NCBI GenBank assembly: GCA_029961685.1 | Contig: JARWKL010000009.1 | Location: 17,727,237 to 17,791,236, forward strand | DNA length: 64,000 bases | Reading direction: 5' to 3' | Source of the DNA: Aristolochia californica | Lineage: Eukaryota; Streptophyta; Magnoliopsida; Piperales; Aristolochiaceae | In this document: one piece after another, positions 31,501 through 46,439 of the stretch | Layout: each line of letters begins with the position of its first letter | Numbering within the stretch: position 1 is the first letter of the stretch | Position numbers and translations under genes: made by a program | Notes under the pieces: model-generated | Databases searched by the model: none | What the model saw: the letters and a program-made list of their open reading frames with translations, nothing else | Told to the model about the DNA's origin: nothing

Positions 31501-34500
31501 TGAGTTTTCTCTTTTCCCTTCATCTCGTAGACAAAACAGAGAATTGATGACAACGAAATGAAAATTTTAGACTTTGTGTCTGGAAAAAATTTAAAGCAAT
31601 AAAAAACGTAAGTAAGGAAAATTTATTCACACACCACATATGAACAAAAAAGTTTTGTCATCCAAGTTTTGGAAATTCCACTAGTTCAAAAATCCCAATA
31701 GATTGGAATTTGATAAGAAAGAGATTTTTCTACACATGCTTTAAAAAATGGATATGCATGCTTGGAACATGTTAAAGATGCAAATGACCTATGGATCCAA
31801 ACCTTTCAAAAAGAATAAAAAACTTCTCATTAAATTCTCAAGTGAACGTACGGTGGGATGTTTAACCGAGTAAAACAAGCCATTATTTTGCCCATTAACA
31901 AAAGGTTGAGCTAAGGATCATTGATGATTGTAAACTGATTTATCATGCGTAACGGGCCACATTTTTTTAAGGAATGACTTTTTGGTTGGCATTCAACACT
32001 CAGATTAAATTCCCTCGCATCCCCTTTTCCCGATGATTGCAAAACCTGATATATAAATATTAAAAAGAGGTTTAAATCCCTAAAAATTACATAAAATTTT
32101 TGGAATTATCTCTCTCTATAATTTTGCATTATGCATTTCCATTTTAGATGTATACTTTTTTCTTAAATCAAAACTTGAGTTTTCACTTTTCCCTTCATCT
32201 GGTAGACAAAACAGAGAATAGATGACAACGAAATGAAAATTTTAGACTTTGTGTCTGGAAAAAATTTAAAGCAATAAAAAACGTAAGTAAGGAAAATTTA
32301 TTCACACACCACATATGAACAAAAAAGTTTTGTCATCCAAGTTTGGGAAATTCCACTAGTTCAACTATCCCAATAGATTGGAATTTGATAAGGAAGAGAT
32401 TTTCTACACATGCTTTAAAAAATGGATATGCATGCTTGGAACATGTTAAAGATGCAAATGACCTATGGATCCAAACCTTTTAAACAGAATAACAAACCGC
32501 TCAATGAATTCTCAAGTGAAAGTGCGGTGGGATATTTAACCGAGTCAAACAAGCCATTATTTTGCCCATTCACAAAAAGCTGACCTAACGATCATTGATG
32601 ATTGTAAACTGATTTATCATGCGTAACAGGCCAAATTTTTTTAAGCAATGACTTTTGGGTTGCGATTCAACACTCAGTTAAAATTCCCTCGCCTCCCCTT
32701 TTCCCGTCGATTGCAAAACCTGATATATAAAAACTAAAAAGAGGTTTAAATCCTTAAAAATTAAACAAAATTTTTGGAAATTTCTCTCTCCATATTTGTG
32801 CATTGTGCATTTCCATTTCAGATGTGTACATTTTTCTTAAAACAAAACTTGAGTTTTCACTTTTTCCTTCCTCTCGTAGACAAAAAAGAGTATAGATGAC
32901 AACGAATTGAAAATTTTGGACTTTGTGTAAGGAGAAAATTTAAAGCAATAACAAACGTAAGCAAAGAAATTTTATTCACATACCACAAATGAAGAAAAAA
33001 GTTTTCTCATCCAAGTTTGGGAAATTCCACTAGTTCAACAACCCCAACAGGTTGGAATTTGATAAGAAAGAGATTTTTCTACACATGCTTTAAAAAAAGG
33101 ATATTTATGCTTGAAACATGTTAAAGATGCAAATGACCTATGGATCCAAACCTTTCAAAAAGAATAAAAAACTTCTCATTAAATTCTCAAGTGAACGTGC
33201 GGTGGGATATTTAACCGAGTCAAACAAGCCATTATTTTGCCCATTAGCAAAAATTAGACCTAACGATCATTGATGATTGTAAACTGATTTATCATGCGTA
33301 ACGGGCAAAATTTTTGTAAGGAATGACTTTTGGGTTGGGATTCAACACTCAGTTAAAATTCCCTCACCTCCCCTTTTCCCGACGATTGCAAAACCTGATA
33401 TATAAAAATTAAAAAGAGGTTTAAATCCCTAAAAATTATAGAAACTTTTTGGAAATATCTCTCTCCATATTTGTGCATTGTGCATTTCCATTTTAGATGT
33501 GTACATTTTTCTTAAATCAAAACTTGAGTTTTCACTTTTTCCTTCATCTCGTAGAAAAAAAAGAGAATAGATGACAACGAAATGAAAATTTTAGATTTTG
33601 TGTATGGAGAAAATTTAAAGCAATAACAAACGTAAGTAAAGAAAGTTTATTCACACACAACAAATGAAGAAAAAAGTTTTCTCATCCAAGTTTGGGAAAT
33701 TCCACTAGTTCAACAACCCCAATAGGTTGGAATTTGATAAGAAAGAGATTTTTCTACACATGCTTTAAAAAATGGATATGCATGCTTGAAACATGTTAAA
33801 GATGCAAATGACCTATGGATCCAAACCTTTCAAAAAGAATAAAAAACTTCTCATTAAATTCTCAAGTGAACGTGTTGTGGGATATTTAACCGAGTCAAAC
33901 AAGCCATTATTTTGCCCATTAACAAAAAGCTGACCTAACGATCATTGATGATTGTAAACTGATTTATCATGCCTAACGGGCCACAATTTTTTAAGGAATG
34001 ACTTTTGGGTTGGGATTCAACACTCAGATTAAATTCCCTCGCATCCCCTTTTCCCAACGATAGCAAAACTTGATATATAAAAATTAAAAAGAGGTTTAAA
34101 TCCCCAAAAATTACATAAACTTTTTGGAATTATCTCTCTCTATAATTTTGCATTGTGCATTTCCATTTTAGGTGTATACTTTTTTCTTAAATCAAACCTT
34201 GAGTTTTCACTTTCCCCTACATCTCGTAGACAAAACAGAAAATAGATGACAACGAAATGAAAATTTTAGACTTTTTGTCTGGAAAAAATTTAAAGCAATA
34301 AAAAACGTAAGTAAGGAAAATTTATTCACACACCTCAAAAGGACAAAAAAGTTTTGTCATCCAAGTTTGGGAAATTCCACTAGTTCAACAATCCCAATAG
34401 ATTGGAATTTGATAAGAAAGAGATTTTTCTACACAAGCTTTAAAAAATGGATATGCATGCTTGGAACATGTTAAAGATGCAAATGACCTTTGGATCCAAA

Positions 34501-37500
34501 CCTTTCAAACAGAATAACAAAGCTCTCAAGGAATTTTCAAGTGAAAGTGCGGTGGGATATTTAACCGAGTCAAACAAGCCATTATTTTGCCCGTTTACAA
34601 AAATCTGACCTAACGATCATTGATGATTGTAAACTGATTTATCATGCGTAACGGGCCAAATTTTTGTAAGGAATGACTTTTGGGTTGGGATTCAACACTC
34701 AGTTAAAATTCCCTTGCCTCCCCTTTTCCCGACGATTGCAAAATCTGATATATAAAAACTAAAAAGAGGTTTAAATCCTTAAAAATTACAGAAACTTTTT
34801 GGAAATATCTCTCTCCACATTTGTGCATTGTGCATTTCAATTTTAGATGTGTACATTTTTCTTTAATCAAAACTTAAGTTTTTACTTTTTCCTTCATCTC
34901 GCAGACAAGAAAGAGAATAGATGACAACGAAATGAAAATTTTAGACTTTGTGCATAGAGAAAATTTAAAGCAAAAACAAACGTCAGTAAATAAAATTTAT
35001 TCACACACCACAAATGAAAAAAAAAAGTTTTCTCATCCAAGTTTGGGAAATTCCACTAGTTCAACAACCCCAATAGGTTGGAATTTGATAAGAAAGAGAT
35101 TTTTCTACACATGCTTTAAAAAATGGATATGCATGCTTGAAACATGTGAAAGATGAAAATGACCTATGGATCCAAACCTTTCAAAAAGAATAAAAAACTT
35201 CTCATTAAATTCTCAAGTGAACGTACGGTGGGATATTTAACCGAGTCAAACAAGCCATTATTTTGCCCATTAACAAAAAGCTGAGCTAACGATCATTGAT
35301 GATTGTAAACTGATTTATCATGCGTAACGGGCCACATTTTTTTAAGGAATGACTTTTTGGTTGGGATTCAACACTCAGTTAAAATTCCCTCGCCTCCCCT
35401 TTTCCCGACGATTGCAAAACCTGATATATAAAAACGAAAAAGAGGTTTAAATCCCTAAAAATTATAGAAACTATTTCGAAATATCTCTCTCCATATTTGT
35501 GAATTGTGCATTTCCATTTCAGATGTGTACGTTTTTCTTAAATCAAAACTGGAGTTTTCACTTTTTCCTTGATCTCGTAGACAAAAAAGAGAATAGATGA
35601 CAACGAATTGAAAATTTTAGACTTTGTGTAAGGAGAAAATTTAAAGAAATAAAAAATGTAAGTAATGAAAATTTACTCACACACCACATATGAAAACAAA
35701 AATTTTGTCATCCAATTTTGGGAAATTCCACTAGTTGAACAATTCCAATAGATTGGAATTTGATAAGAAAGAGATTTTTCTACACATGCTTTAAAAAATG
35801 GATATGAATGCTTGGAACATGTTCAAGATGCAAATGACCAATGGATCCAAACCTTTCAAAAAGAATAAAAAACTTCTCTTTAAATTCTCAAGTGAACGTG
35901 CGGTGGGATATTTAACCGAGTCAAACAAGTCATTATTTTGCCCATTAACAAAAATCAGACCTAACGATCATTGATGATTGTAAACTGATTTATCATGCGT
36001 AACGGGCCAAATTTTTGTAAGGAATGACTTTTGGGTTATCATTCAACACTCAGTTAAAATTCCCTCGCCTCCCCTTTTCCCGACGATTGCAAAACCTGAT
36101 ATATAAAAATTAAAAAGAGGTTTAAATCCCAAAAATTATAGAAACTTTTTGGAAATATCTTTCTCTCCATATTTGTGCATTGTGCATTTCCTTTTTAGAT
36201 GTGTACATTTTTCTTAAATAAAAACTTGAGTTTTCACTTTTTCCTTCATCTCGTAAAAAAAAAGAGAATAGATGACAATGTAATGAAAATTTTAGATTTT
36301 GTGTATGGAGAAAATTTAAAGCAATAACAAACGTAAGTAAAGAAAATTTATTCACACACAACAAATGAAGAAAAAAGTTTTCTCATCCAAGTTTGGGAAA
36401 TTCCACTAGTTCAACAACCCAGTATGTTTGAATTTGATAAGAAAGAGATTTTTCTACACATGCTTTAAAAAATGCATATGCATGCTTGAAACATGTTAAA
36501 GATGCAAATGACCTACGGATCCAAACCTTTCAAAAAGAATAAAAAACTTCTGATTAAATTCTCAAGTGAACGTGCTGTGGGATATTTAACCGAGTCAAAC
36601 AAGCCATTATTTTGCCCTTTAACAAAAAGCTGACCTAACTATCATTGATGATTGTAAAATGATTTATCATGCATAACGGGCCACATTTTTTTAAGGAATG
36701 ACTTTTGGGTTGGGATTCAACACTCAGATTAAATTCCCTCGCATCCCCTTTTCCCGATGATTGCAAAACCTGATATATAAATATTAAAAAGAGGTTTAAA
36801 TCCCTAAAAATTACATAAACTTTTTGGAATTATCTCTCTCTATAATTTTGCGTTATGCATTTCCATTTTAGATGTATACTTTTTTCTTAAATCAAAACTT
36901 GAGTTTTCACTTTTCCCTTCGTCTGGTAGACAAAACCGAGAATAGATGACAACGAAATGAAAATTTTAGACTTTGTGTCTGGAAAAAATTTAAAGCAATA
37001 AAACACGTAAGTAAGGAAAATTTATTCACACACCACATATGAACAAAAAAGTTTTGTCATCCAAGTTTGGGAAATTCCACTAGTTCAACTATACCAATAG
37101 ATTGGAATTTGATAAGGAAGAGATTTTTCTACACATGCTTTAAAAAATGAATATGCATGCTTGGAACATGTTAAAGATGCAAATGACCTATGGATCCAAA
37201 CCTTTTAAACAGAATAACAAACCGCTCAATCAATTCTCAAGTCAAAGTGCGGTGGGATATTTAACCGAGTCAAACAAGCCATTATTTTGCCCATTCACAA
37301 AAAGCTGACCTAACGATCATTGATGATTGTAAACTGATTTATCATGCGTAACGGGCCATATTTTTGTAAGCAATGACTTTTGGGTTGCGATTCAACACTC
37401 AGTTAAAATTCCCTCGCCTCCCCTTTTCCCGTCAATTGCAAAACCTGATATATAAAAACTAAAAAGAGGTTTAAATCCTTAAAAATTAAACAAACTTTTT

Positions 37501-39719
37501 GGAAATTTCTCTCTCCATATTTGTGCATTGTCCATTTCCATTTCAGATGTGTACATTTTTCTTAAATCAAAACTTCAGTTTTCACTTTTCCTTCATCTCG
37601 TAGACAAAAAAGAGCATAGATGACAACGAAATGAGAATTTTAGACTTTGTATAAGGAGAGAATTTAAAGCAATAAATAACGTAAGTAAATAAAATTTATT
37701 CACACACCACAAACGAACACAAAAGTTTTGTCATCCAATTTTGGGAAATTCCACTAGTTCAACAACCTCAATAGGTTGGAATTTGATAAGAAAGAGATTT
37801 TTCTACACATGCTTTAAAAAATGGATATGCGTGCTTGAAACATGTTAAAGATACAAATGACCTATGGATCCAAACCTTACAAAAAGAATAAAAAACTTCT
37901 CATTAAATTCTCAAGTGATTGTACGGTGGGATATTTAACCGAGTCAAACAAGCCATTATTTTGCCCATTAACAAAAAGTTGAGCTAACGATCATTGATGA
38001 TTGTAAACTGATTTATCATGCGTAACGGGCCACATTTTTTTAAGGAATGACTTTTTGGTTGGGATTCAATACTCAGTTAAAATTCCCTCGCCTCCCCTTT
38101 TCCCGACGATTGCAAAACCTGATATATAAAAACGAAAAAGAGGTTTAAATTCCTAAAAATTATAGAAACTATTTGGAAATAACTCTCTCCATATTTGTGA
38201 ATTGTGCATTTCCATTTCAGATGTGTACATTTTTCTTAAATCAAAACTTGAGTTTTCACTTTTTCCTTCATCTCGTAGACAAAAAAGAGAATAGATGACA
38301 ACGAATTGAAAATTTTAGACTTTGCGTAAGGAGAAAATTTAAAGAAATAAAAAACGTAAGTAATGAAAATTTATTCACACACCACATATGAAAACAAAAA
38401 TTTTGTCATCCAATTTTGGGAAATTCCACTAGTTCAACAATCCCAATAGATTGGAATTTGATAAGAAAGAGATTTTTCTACACATGCTTTAAAAAATGGA
38501 TATGAATGCTTGGAACATGTTATAGATGCAAATGACCTATAGATCCAAACCTTTTAAACAGAATAACAAACCGCTCAATGAATTCTCAAGTGAAAGTGCG
38601 GTGGGATATTTAACCGAGTCAAACAAGCAATTATTTTGCCCATTTACAAAAAGCTGACCTAACGATCATTGATGATTGTAAACTGATTTATCATGCGTAA
38701 CGGGCCATATTTTTGTAAGGAATGACTTTTGGGTTGGGATTCAACACTCTGTTAAAATTCCCTTGCCTCCCCTTTTCTCGACCATTGCAAAACCTGATAT
38801 ATAAAATCTAAAACGAGGTTTAAATCCCCAAAAAATTACAGAAACTTTTTGGAAATATCTCTCTCCATATTTGTGCATTGTGCATTTCCATTTTAGATGT
38901 GTACATTTTTCTTAAATCAAAACTTGAGTTTTTACTTTTTCCTTCATCTCGTAGACAAGAAAGAGAATAGATGACAACGAAATGAAAATTTTAAACATTC
39001 TGTGTGGAGAAAATTTAACGCAATTACAAACGTAAGTAAAGAAAATTTATTCACACACCACAAATGAACACAAAAGTTTTGTCATCCAAGTTTGGGAAAT
39101 TCCACTAGTTCAACAACCTCAATAGATTGGAATTTGATAAGAAAGAGATTTTCCTACACATGCTTTAAAAAATGGATATGCAAGCTTGGAACATGTTAAA
39201 GATGCAAATGACCCATGGATCCAAACCTTTTAAACAGAATAACAAACCGCTCTATGAATTCTCAAGTGAAAGTGCGGTGGGATATTTAACCGAGTCAAAC
39301 AAGCCATTATTTTGCCCATTTTCAAAAAGCTGACCTAACGATCATTGATGTTTGTAAAGTGATTTATCATGCGTAACGGGCCAAATTTTTGTCAAGATTG
39401 ACTTTTGGGTTGGGATTCAACACTCCGTTAAAATTCCCTCGCCTCCCCTTTTCCCGACGATTGCAAAACCTCATATATAAAAACTATAAAGAGGTTTAAA
39501 TCCCTAAAAATTACAGAAACTTTTTGGAAATATCTCTCTCCTTATTTGTGCATTGTGCATTTCCATTTTAGATGTGTACATTTTTCTTAAATCAAAACTT
39601 GAGTTTTTACTGTTTCCTTCATCACGTAGACAAGAAAGAGAATAGATGACAACGAAATGAAAATTTTAGACTTTGTGTATGGAGAAAATTTAAAGCAATA
39701 ACAAACGTAAGTAAAGAAA

Positions 39720-42070
39720 ATTTATTCACACACCACAAATGAACACAAAGGTTTTGTCATCCAAGTTTGGGAAATTTCACTAGTTCAACAACCTCAATAG
39801 ATTGGAATTTGATAAGAAAGAGATTTTCCTACACATGCTTTAAAAAAAGGATAGGCAAACTTGGAACATGTTAAAGATGCAAATGACCCATGGATCCAAA
39901 CCTTTTAAATAGAATAACAAACCGCTCAATAAATTCTCAAGTGAAAGTGCAGTGGGATATTTAACCGAGTCAAACAAGCCATTATTTTGCCCATTTTCAA
40001 AAAGCTGACCTAACGATCATTGGTGTTTGTAAAGTGATTTATCATGCGTAACGGGCCAAATTTTTGTAAGGAATGACTTTTGGGTTGGGATTCAACACTC
40101 AGTTAAAATTCCCTCGCCTCCCCTTTTCCCGACGATTGCAAAACCTGATATATAAAAACTAAAAAGAGGTTTAAATCCATAAAAGTTAAACAAACTTTTT
40201 GGAAATATCTCTCTCCATATTTGTGCATTGTACATTTCCATTTCAGTTGTGTACATTTTTCTTAATTCAAAACTTGAGTTTTCACTTTTTCCTTCATCTC
40301 GTAGACAAAAAAGAGAATAGATGATAACGAATTGAAAATTTTAGACTTTGTGTAAGGCGAAAATTTAAAGCAATAACAAACGTAAGTAAAGAAATTTTAT
40401 TCACACACCACAAATGAAGAAAAAACTTTTCTCATCCAAGTTTGGGAAATTCCACTAGTTCAACAACCCCAATAGGTTGGAATTTGATAAGAAAGAGATT
40501 TTTCTACACATGCTTTAAAAAAAGGATATGCATGCTTGAAACATGTTAAAGATGCAAATGACCTATGGATCCAAACCTATCAAAAAGAATAAAAAACTTC
40601 TCATTAAATTCTCAAGTGAACGTGCGGTGGGATATTTAACCGAGTCAAACAAGCCATTATTTTGCCCATTAACAAAAAACAGACCTAACGATCATTGATG
40701 ATTGTAAACTGATTTATCATGCGTAACGGGCCAAATTTTTGTAAGGAATGACTTTTGGGTTGGGATTCAACACTCAGTTAAAATTCCCCCGCCTCCCCTT
40801 TTCCCGACGATTGCAAAACCTGATATATAAATATTAAAAAGAGGTTTAAATCCCTAAATATTATTGAAACTTTTTGGAAATATCTCTCTCCTTATTTGTG
40901 CATTGTGCATTTCCATTTTAGATGTGTACATTTTTTTTAAATCAAAACTTGAGTTTTTACTTTTTCCTTCATCACGTAGACAAGAAAGAGAATAGATGAC
41001 AACGAAATGAAAATTTTAGACTTTGTGTATGGAGAAAATTTAAAGCAATAACAAACGTAAGTAAAGAAATTTTATTCACACACCACAAATGAAGAAAAAA
41101 CTTTTCTCATCCAAGTTTGGGAAATTCCACTAGTTCAACAACCCCAATAAGTTGGAATTTTATAAGAACGAGATTTTTCTACACATGCTTTAAAAAAAGG
41201 ATATGCATGCTTGAAACATGTTAAAGATGCAAATGACCTATGGATCCAAACCTATCAAAAAGAATAAAAAACTTCTCATTAAATTCTCAAGTGAACGTGC
41301 GGTGGGATATTTAACCGAGTCAAACAAGCCATTATTTTGCCCATTAACAAAAAACAGACCTAACGATCATTGATGATTGTAAACTGATTTATCATGCGTA
41401 ACGGGCCAAATTTTTGTAAGGAATGACTTTTGGGTTGGGATTCAACACTCAGTTAAAATTCCCCCGCCTCCCCTTTTCCCGACGATTGCAAAACCTGATA
41501 TATAAATATTAAAAAGAGGTTTAAATCCCTAAATATTATTGAAACTGTTTGGAAATATCTCTCTCCTTATTAGATGTGCATTTCCATTTTAGATGTGTAC
41601 ATTTTTTTTAAATCAAAACTTGAGTTTTTACTTTTTCCTTCATCACGTAGACAAGAAAGAGAATAGATGACAACGAAATGAAAATTTTAGACTTTGTGTA
41701 TGGAGAAAATTTAAAGCAATAACAAACGTAAGTAAAGAAAATTTATTCACACACCACAAATGAACACAAAAGTTTTGTCATCCATGTTTGGGAAATTTCG
41801 CTAGTTCAAGAACCTCAATAGATTGGAATTTGATAAGAAAGAGATTTTCCTACACATGCTTTAAAAAAAAGATAGGCAAACTTGGAACATGTTAAAGATG
41901 CAAATGACCCATGGATCCAAACCTTTTAAATAGAATAACAAACCGCTCAATAAATTCTCAAGTGAAAGTGCAGTGGGATATTTAACCGAGTCAAACAAGC
42001 CATTATTTTGCCCATTTTCAAAAAGCTGACCTAACGATCATTGGAGTTTGTAAAGTGTTTTATCATGCGT
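39720..42070. repeat. Local satellite duplications of one and three monomers
   Basis: The variant ATAGGCAAAC at 39851 recurs at 41872 (2021 bp, three monomers). Between them, two adjacent class B monomers near 40.4-41.0 and 41.1-41.75 kb share AACCTATCAAAAAG, AAAAAACAGACC and AAATATTATTGAAAC, a single-monomer duplication. A copy of the same B subtype reappears near 60 kb, so it has also moved over a longer distance. Confidence 0.7.
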
Positions 42071-45000
42071 AACGGGCCAAATTTTTGTAAGGAATGACTT
42101 TTGGGTTGGGATTCAACACTCAGTTAAAATTCCCTCGCCTCCCCTTTTCCCGACGATTGCAAAACCTGATATATAAAAATTAAAAAGAGGTTTAAATCCC
42201 TAAAAATTACATAAAATTTTTGGAATTATCTCTCTCTATAATTTTGCATTATGCATTTCCATTTTAGATGTATACTTTTTTCTTAAATCAAAACATGAGT
42301 TTTCACTTTTCCCTTCATCTGGTAGACAAAACAGAGAATAGATGACAACGAAATGAAAATTTTAGACTTTGTGTCTGGAAAAAATTTAAAGCAATAAAAA
42401 CGTAAGTAAGGAAAATTTATTCACACACCACATATGAACAAAAATTTTTGTCATCCAAGTTTGGGAAATTCCACTATTTCAACTATCCCAATAGATTGGA
42501 ATTTGATAAGAAAGAGATTTTTCTACACATGCTTTAAAAAATGGATATGCATGCTTGGAACATGTTAAAGATGCAAATGACCTATGGATCCAAACCTTTT
42601 AAACAGAATAACAAACCGCTCAATCAATTCTCAAGTGAAAGTGCGGTGGGATATTTAACCGAGTCAAACAAGCCATTATTTTGCCCATTCACAAAAAGCT
42701 GACCTAACGATCTTTGATGATTGTAAGCTGATTTTTCATGCGTAACGGGCCAAATTTTTGTAAGCAATGACTTTTGGGTTGCGATTCAACACTCAGTTAA
42801 AATTTCCTCGCCTCCCCTTTTCCCGACGATTGCAAAACCTGATATATAAAAACTAAAAAGAGGTTTAAATCCTTAAAAATTAAACAAACTTTTTGGAAAT
42901 TTCTCTCCCCATATTTGTGCATTGTCCATTTCCATTTCAGATGTGTACATTTTTCTTAAATCAAAACTTGAGTTTTCACTTTTCCTTCATCTCGTAGACA
43001 AAAAAGAGCATAGATGACAACGAAATGAGAATTTTAGACTTTGTATAAGGAGAAAATTTAAAGCAATAAATAACGTAAGTAAAGAAAATTTATTCACACA
43101 CCACAAATGAACACAAAAGTTTTGTCATCCAAGTTTGGGAAATTCCACTAGTTCAACAACCTCAATAGATTGGAATTTGATAAGAAAGAGATTTTCCTAC
43201 ACATGATTTAAAAAATGGATATGCATGCTTGGAACATGTTCAAGATGCAAATGACCCATGGATCCAAACCTTTGAACAGAATAACAAACTGCTCAATGAA
43301 TTCTCAAGTGAAAGTGCGGTGGGATATTTAACCGAGTCAAACAAGCCATTAGTTTGCCCATTTACAAAAAGCTGACCTAACGATCATTGATGATTGTAAA
43401 CTGATTTATCATGCGTAACGGGCCATATTTTTGTAAGGAATGACTTTTGGGTTGGGATTCAACACTCCGTTAAAATTCCCTCGCCTCCCCTTTTCCCGAC
43501 GATTGCAAAACCTGATATATAAAAACTAAAAAGAGGTTTAAATCCCTAAAAATTAAACAAACTTTTTGGAAATATCTCTCTCAATATTTGTGCATTGTGC
43601 ATTTCCATTTCAGGTGTGTACATTTTTCTTAAATCAAAACTTGAGTTTTCACTTTTTCCTTCATCTCGTAAAAAAAAGAGAATAGATGACAACGAAATGA
43701 AAATTTTAGATTTTGTGTATGGAGAAAATTTAAAGCAATAACAAACGTAAGTAAAGAAAATTTATTCACACGCCACAAATGAAGAAAAAACTTTTCTCAT
43801 CCAAGTTTGGGAAATTCCACTAGTTCAACAACCCCAATAGGTTGGAATTTGATAAGAAAGAGATTTTTCTACACATGCTTTAAAAAATGGATATGCATGC
43901 TTGAAACATGTTAAAGATGCAAATGACCTATTGATCCAAACCTTTCAAAAAGAATAAAAAACTTCTCATTAAATTCTCAAGTGAACGTACGGTGGGATAT
44001 TTAACCGAGTCAAAGAAGCCATTATTTTGCCCATTAACAAAAAGTTGAGCTAACGATCATTGACGATTGTAAACTGATTTATCACGCGTAACGGGCCACA
44101 TTTTTTAAGGAATGACTTTTTGGTTGGGATTCAACACTCAGTTAAAATTCCCTCGCCTCCCCTTTTCCCGACGATTGCAAAACCTGATATATAAAAACGA
44201 AAAAGAGGTTTAAATCCCTAAAAATTATAGAAACTATTTGGAAATATCTCTCTCCATATTTGTGAAATGTGCATTTCCATTTCAGATGTGTACATTTTTC
44301 TTAAATCAAAACTTGAGTTTTAACTTTTTCCTTCATCTCGTAGACAAAAAAGAGAATAGATGACAACGAATTGAAAATTTTAGACTTTGTGTAAGGAGAA
44401 AATTTAAAGAAATAAAAAACATAAGTAATTAAAATTTATTCACACACCACATATGAAAACAAAAATTTTGTCATCCAATTTTGGTAAATTCCACTAGTTC
44501 AACAACCCAAGTAGGTTGGAATTTTATATGAAAGAGATTTTTCTACACATGCATTAAAAAATGGATATGCATGCTTGAAACATGTTAAAGATGCAAATGA
44601 CCTATGGATCCAAACCTTTCAAAAAGAATAAAAAACTTCTCATTAAATTCTCAAGTGAACGTATGGTGGGATATTTAACCGAGTCAAAGAAGCCATTATT
44701 TTGCCCATTAACAAAAAGTTGAGCTAACGATCATTGACGATTGTATACTGATTTATTATGCGTAACGGTCCACATTTTTTAAGGAATGACTTTTTGGTTG
44801 GGATTCAACACTCAGTTACAATTCCCTCGCCTCCCCTTTTCCCGACGATTGCAAAACCTGATATATAAAAACGAAAAAGAGGTTTAAATCCCTAAAAATT
44901 ATAGAAACTATTTGGAAATATCTCTCTCCATATTTGTGAATTGTGCATTTCCATTTCAGATGTGTACATTTTTCTTAAATCAAAACTTGAGTTTTCACTT

Positions 45001-46439
45001 TTTCCTTCATCTCGTAGACAAAAAAGAGAATAGATGACAACGAATTGAAAATTTTAGACTTTGTGCAAGGAGAAAATTTAAAGAAATAAAAAACATAAGT
45101 AATGAAAATTTATTCACACACCACATATGAAAACAAAAATTTTGTCATCCAATTTTGGGAAATTCCACTAGTTCAACAACCCCAGTAGGTTGGAATTTTA
45201 TATGAAAGAGATTTTTCTACACATGCTTTAAAAAATGGATATGCATGCTTGAAACATGTTAAAGATGCAAATGACCTATGGATCCAAACCTTTCAAAAAG
45301 AATAAAAAATTTCTGATTAAATTCTCAAGTGAACGTGCTGTGGGATATTTAACCGAGTCAAACAAGCCATTATTTTGCCCATTAACAAAAAGCTGACCTA
45401 ACGATCATTGATGATTGTAAACTGATTTATCATGCATAACGGGCCACTTTTTTTTAAGGAATGACTTTTGGGTTGGGATTCAACACTCAGTTAAAATTCC
45501 CTCGCCTCCCCTTTTCCCGACGATTGCAAAACCTCATATATAAAAACGAAAAAGAGGTTTAAATCCCTAAAAATTACATAAACTTTTTGGAATTATCTCT
45601 CTCTATAATTTTGCATTGTGCATTTCAATTTTAGATGTGTACATTTTTCTTAAATCAAAGCTTGAGTTTTTACTTTTTCCTTCATCTCGTAGACAAGAAA
45701 GAGAATAGATGACAACGAAATGAAAATTTTAGACTTTGTGTATGGAGAAAATTTAAAGCAATAACTAACGTAAGTAAATAAAATTTATTCACACACCACA
45801 AATAAAGAAAAAAGTTTTCTCATCCAAGTTTGGGAAATTCCACTAGTTCAACAACTCCAATAGGCTGGAATTTGATAAGAAAGAGATTTTTCTACACATG
45901 CTTTAAAAAATGGATATGAATGCTTGGAACATGTTCAAGATGTAAATGACCTATGGATCCAAACCTTTCAAAAAGAATAAAAAACTTCTCTTTAAATTCT
46001 CAAGTGAATGTGCGGTGGGATATTTAACCGAGTCAAACAAGCCATTATTTTGCCCATTATCAAAAATCAGACCTATCGATCATTGATGATTGTAAACTGA
46101 TTTATCATGCGTAACGGGCCAAATTTTTGTAAGGAATGACTTTTGGGTTGGGATTCAACACTCAGATTAAATTCCTTTGCATCCCCTTTTCCCGACGATT
46201 GCAAAACCACATATATAAAAATTAAAAAGAGGTTTAAATCCCCAAAAATTACATAAAATTTTTGGAATTATCTCTCTCTATAATTTTGCATTGTGCATTT
46301 CAATTTTAGATGTGTACATTTTTCTTAAATCAAAGCTTGAGTTTTTACTTTTTCCTTCATCTCATAGACAAGAAAGAGAATAGATGACAACGAAATGAAA
46401 ATTTTAGACTTTGTGTATGGAGAAAATTAAAAGCAATAA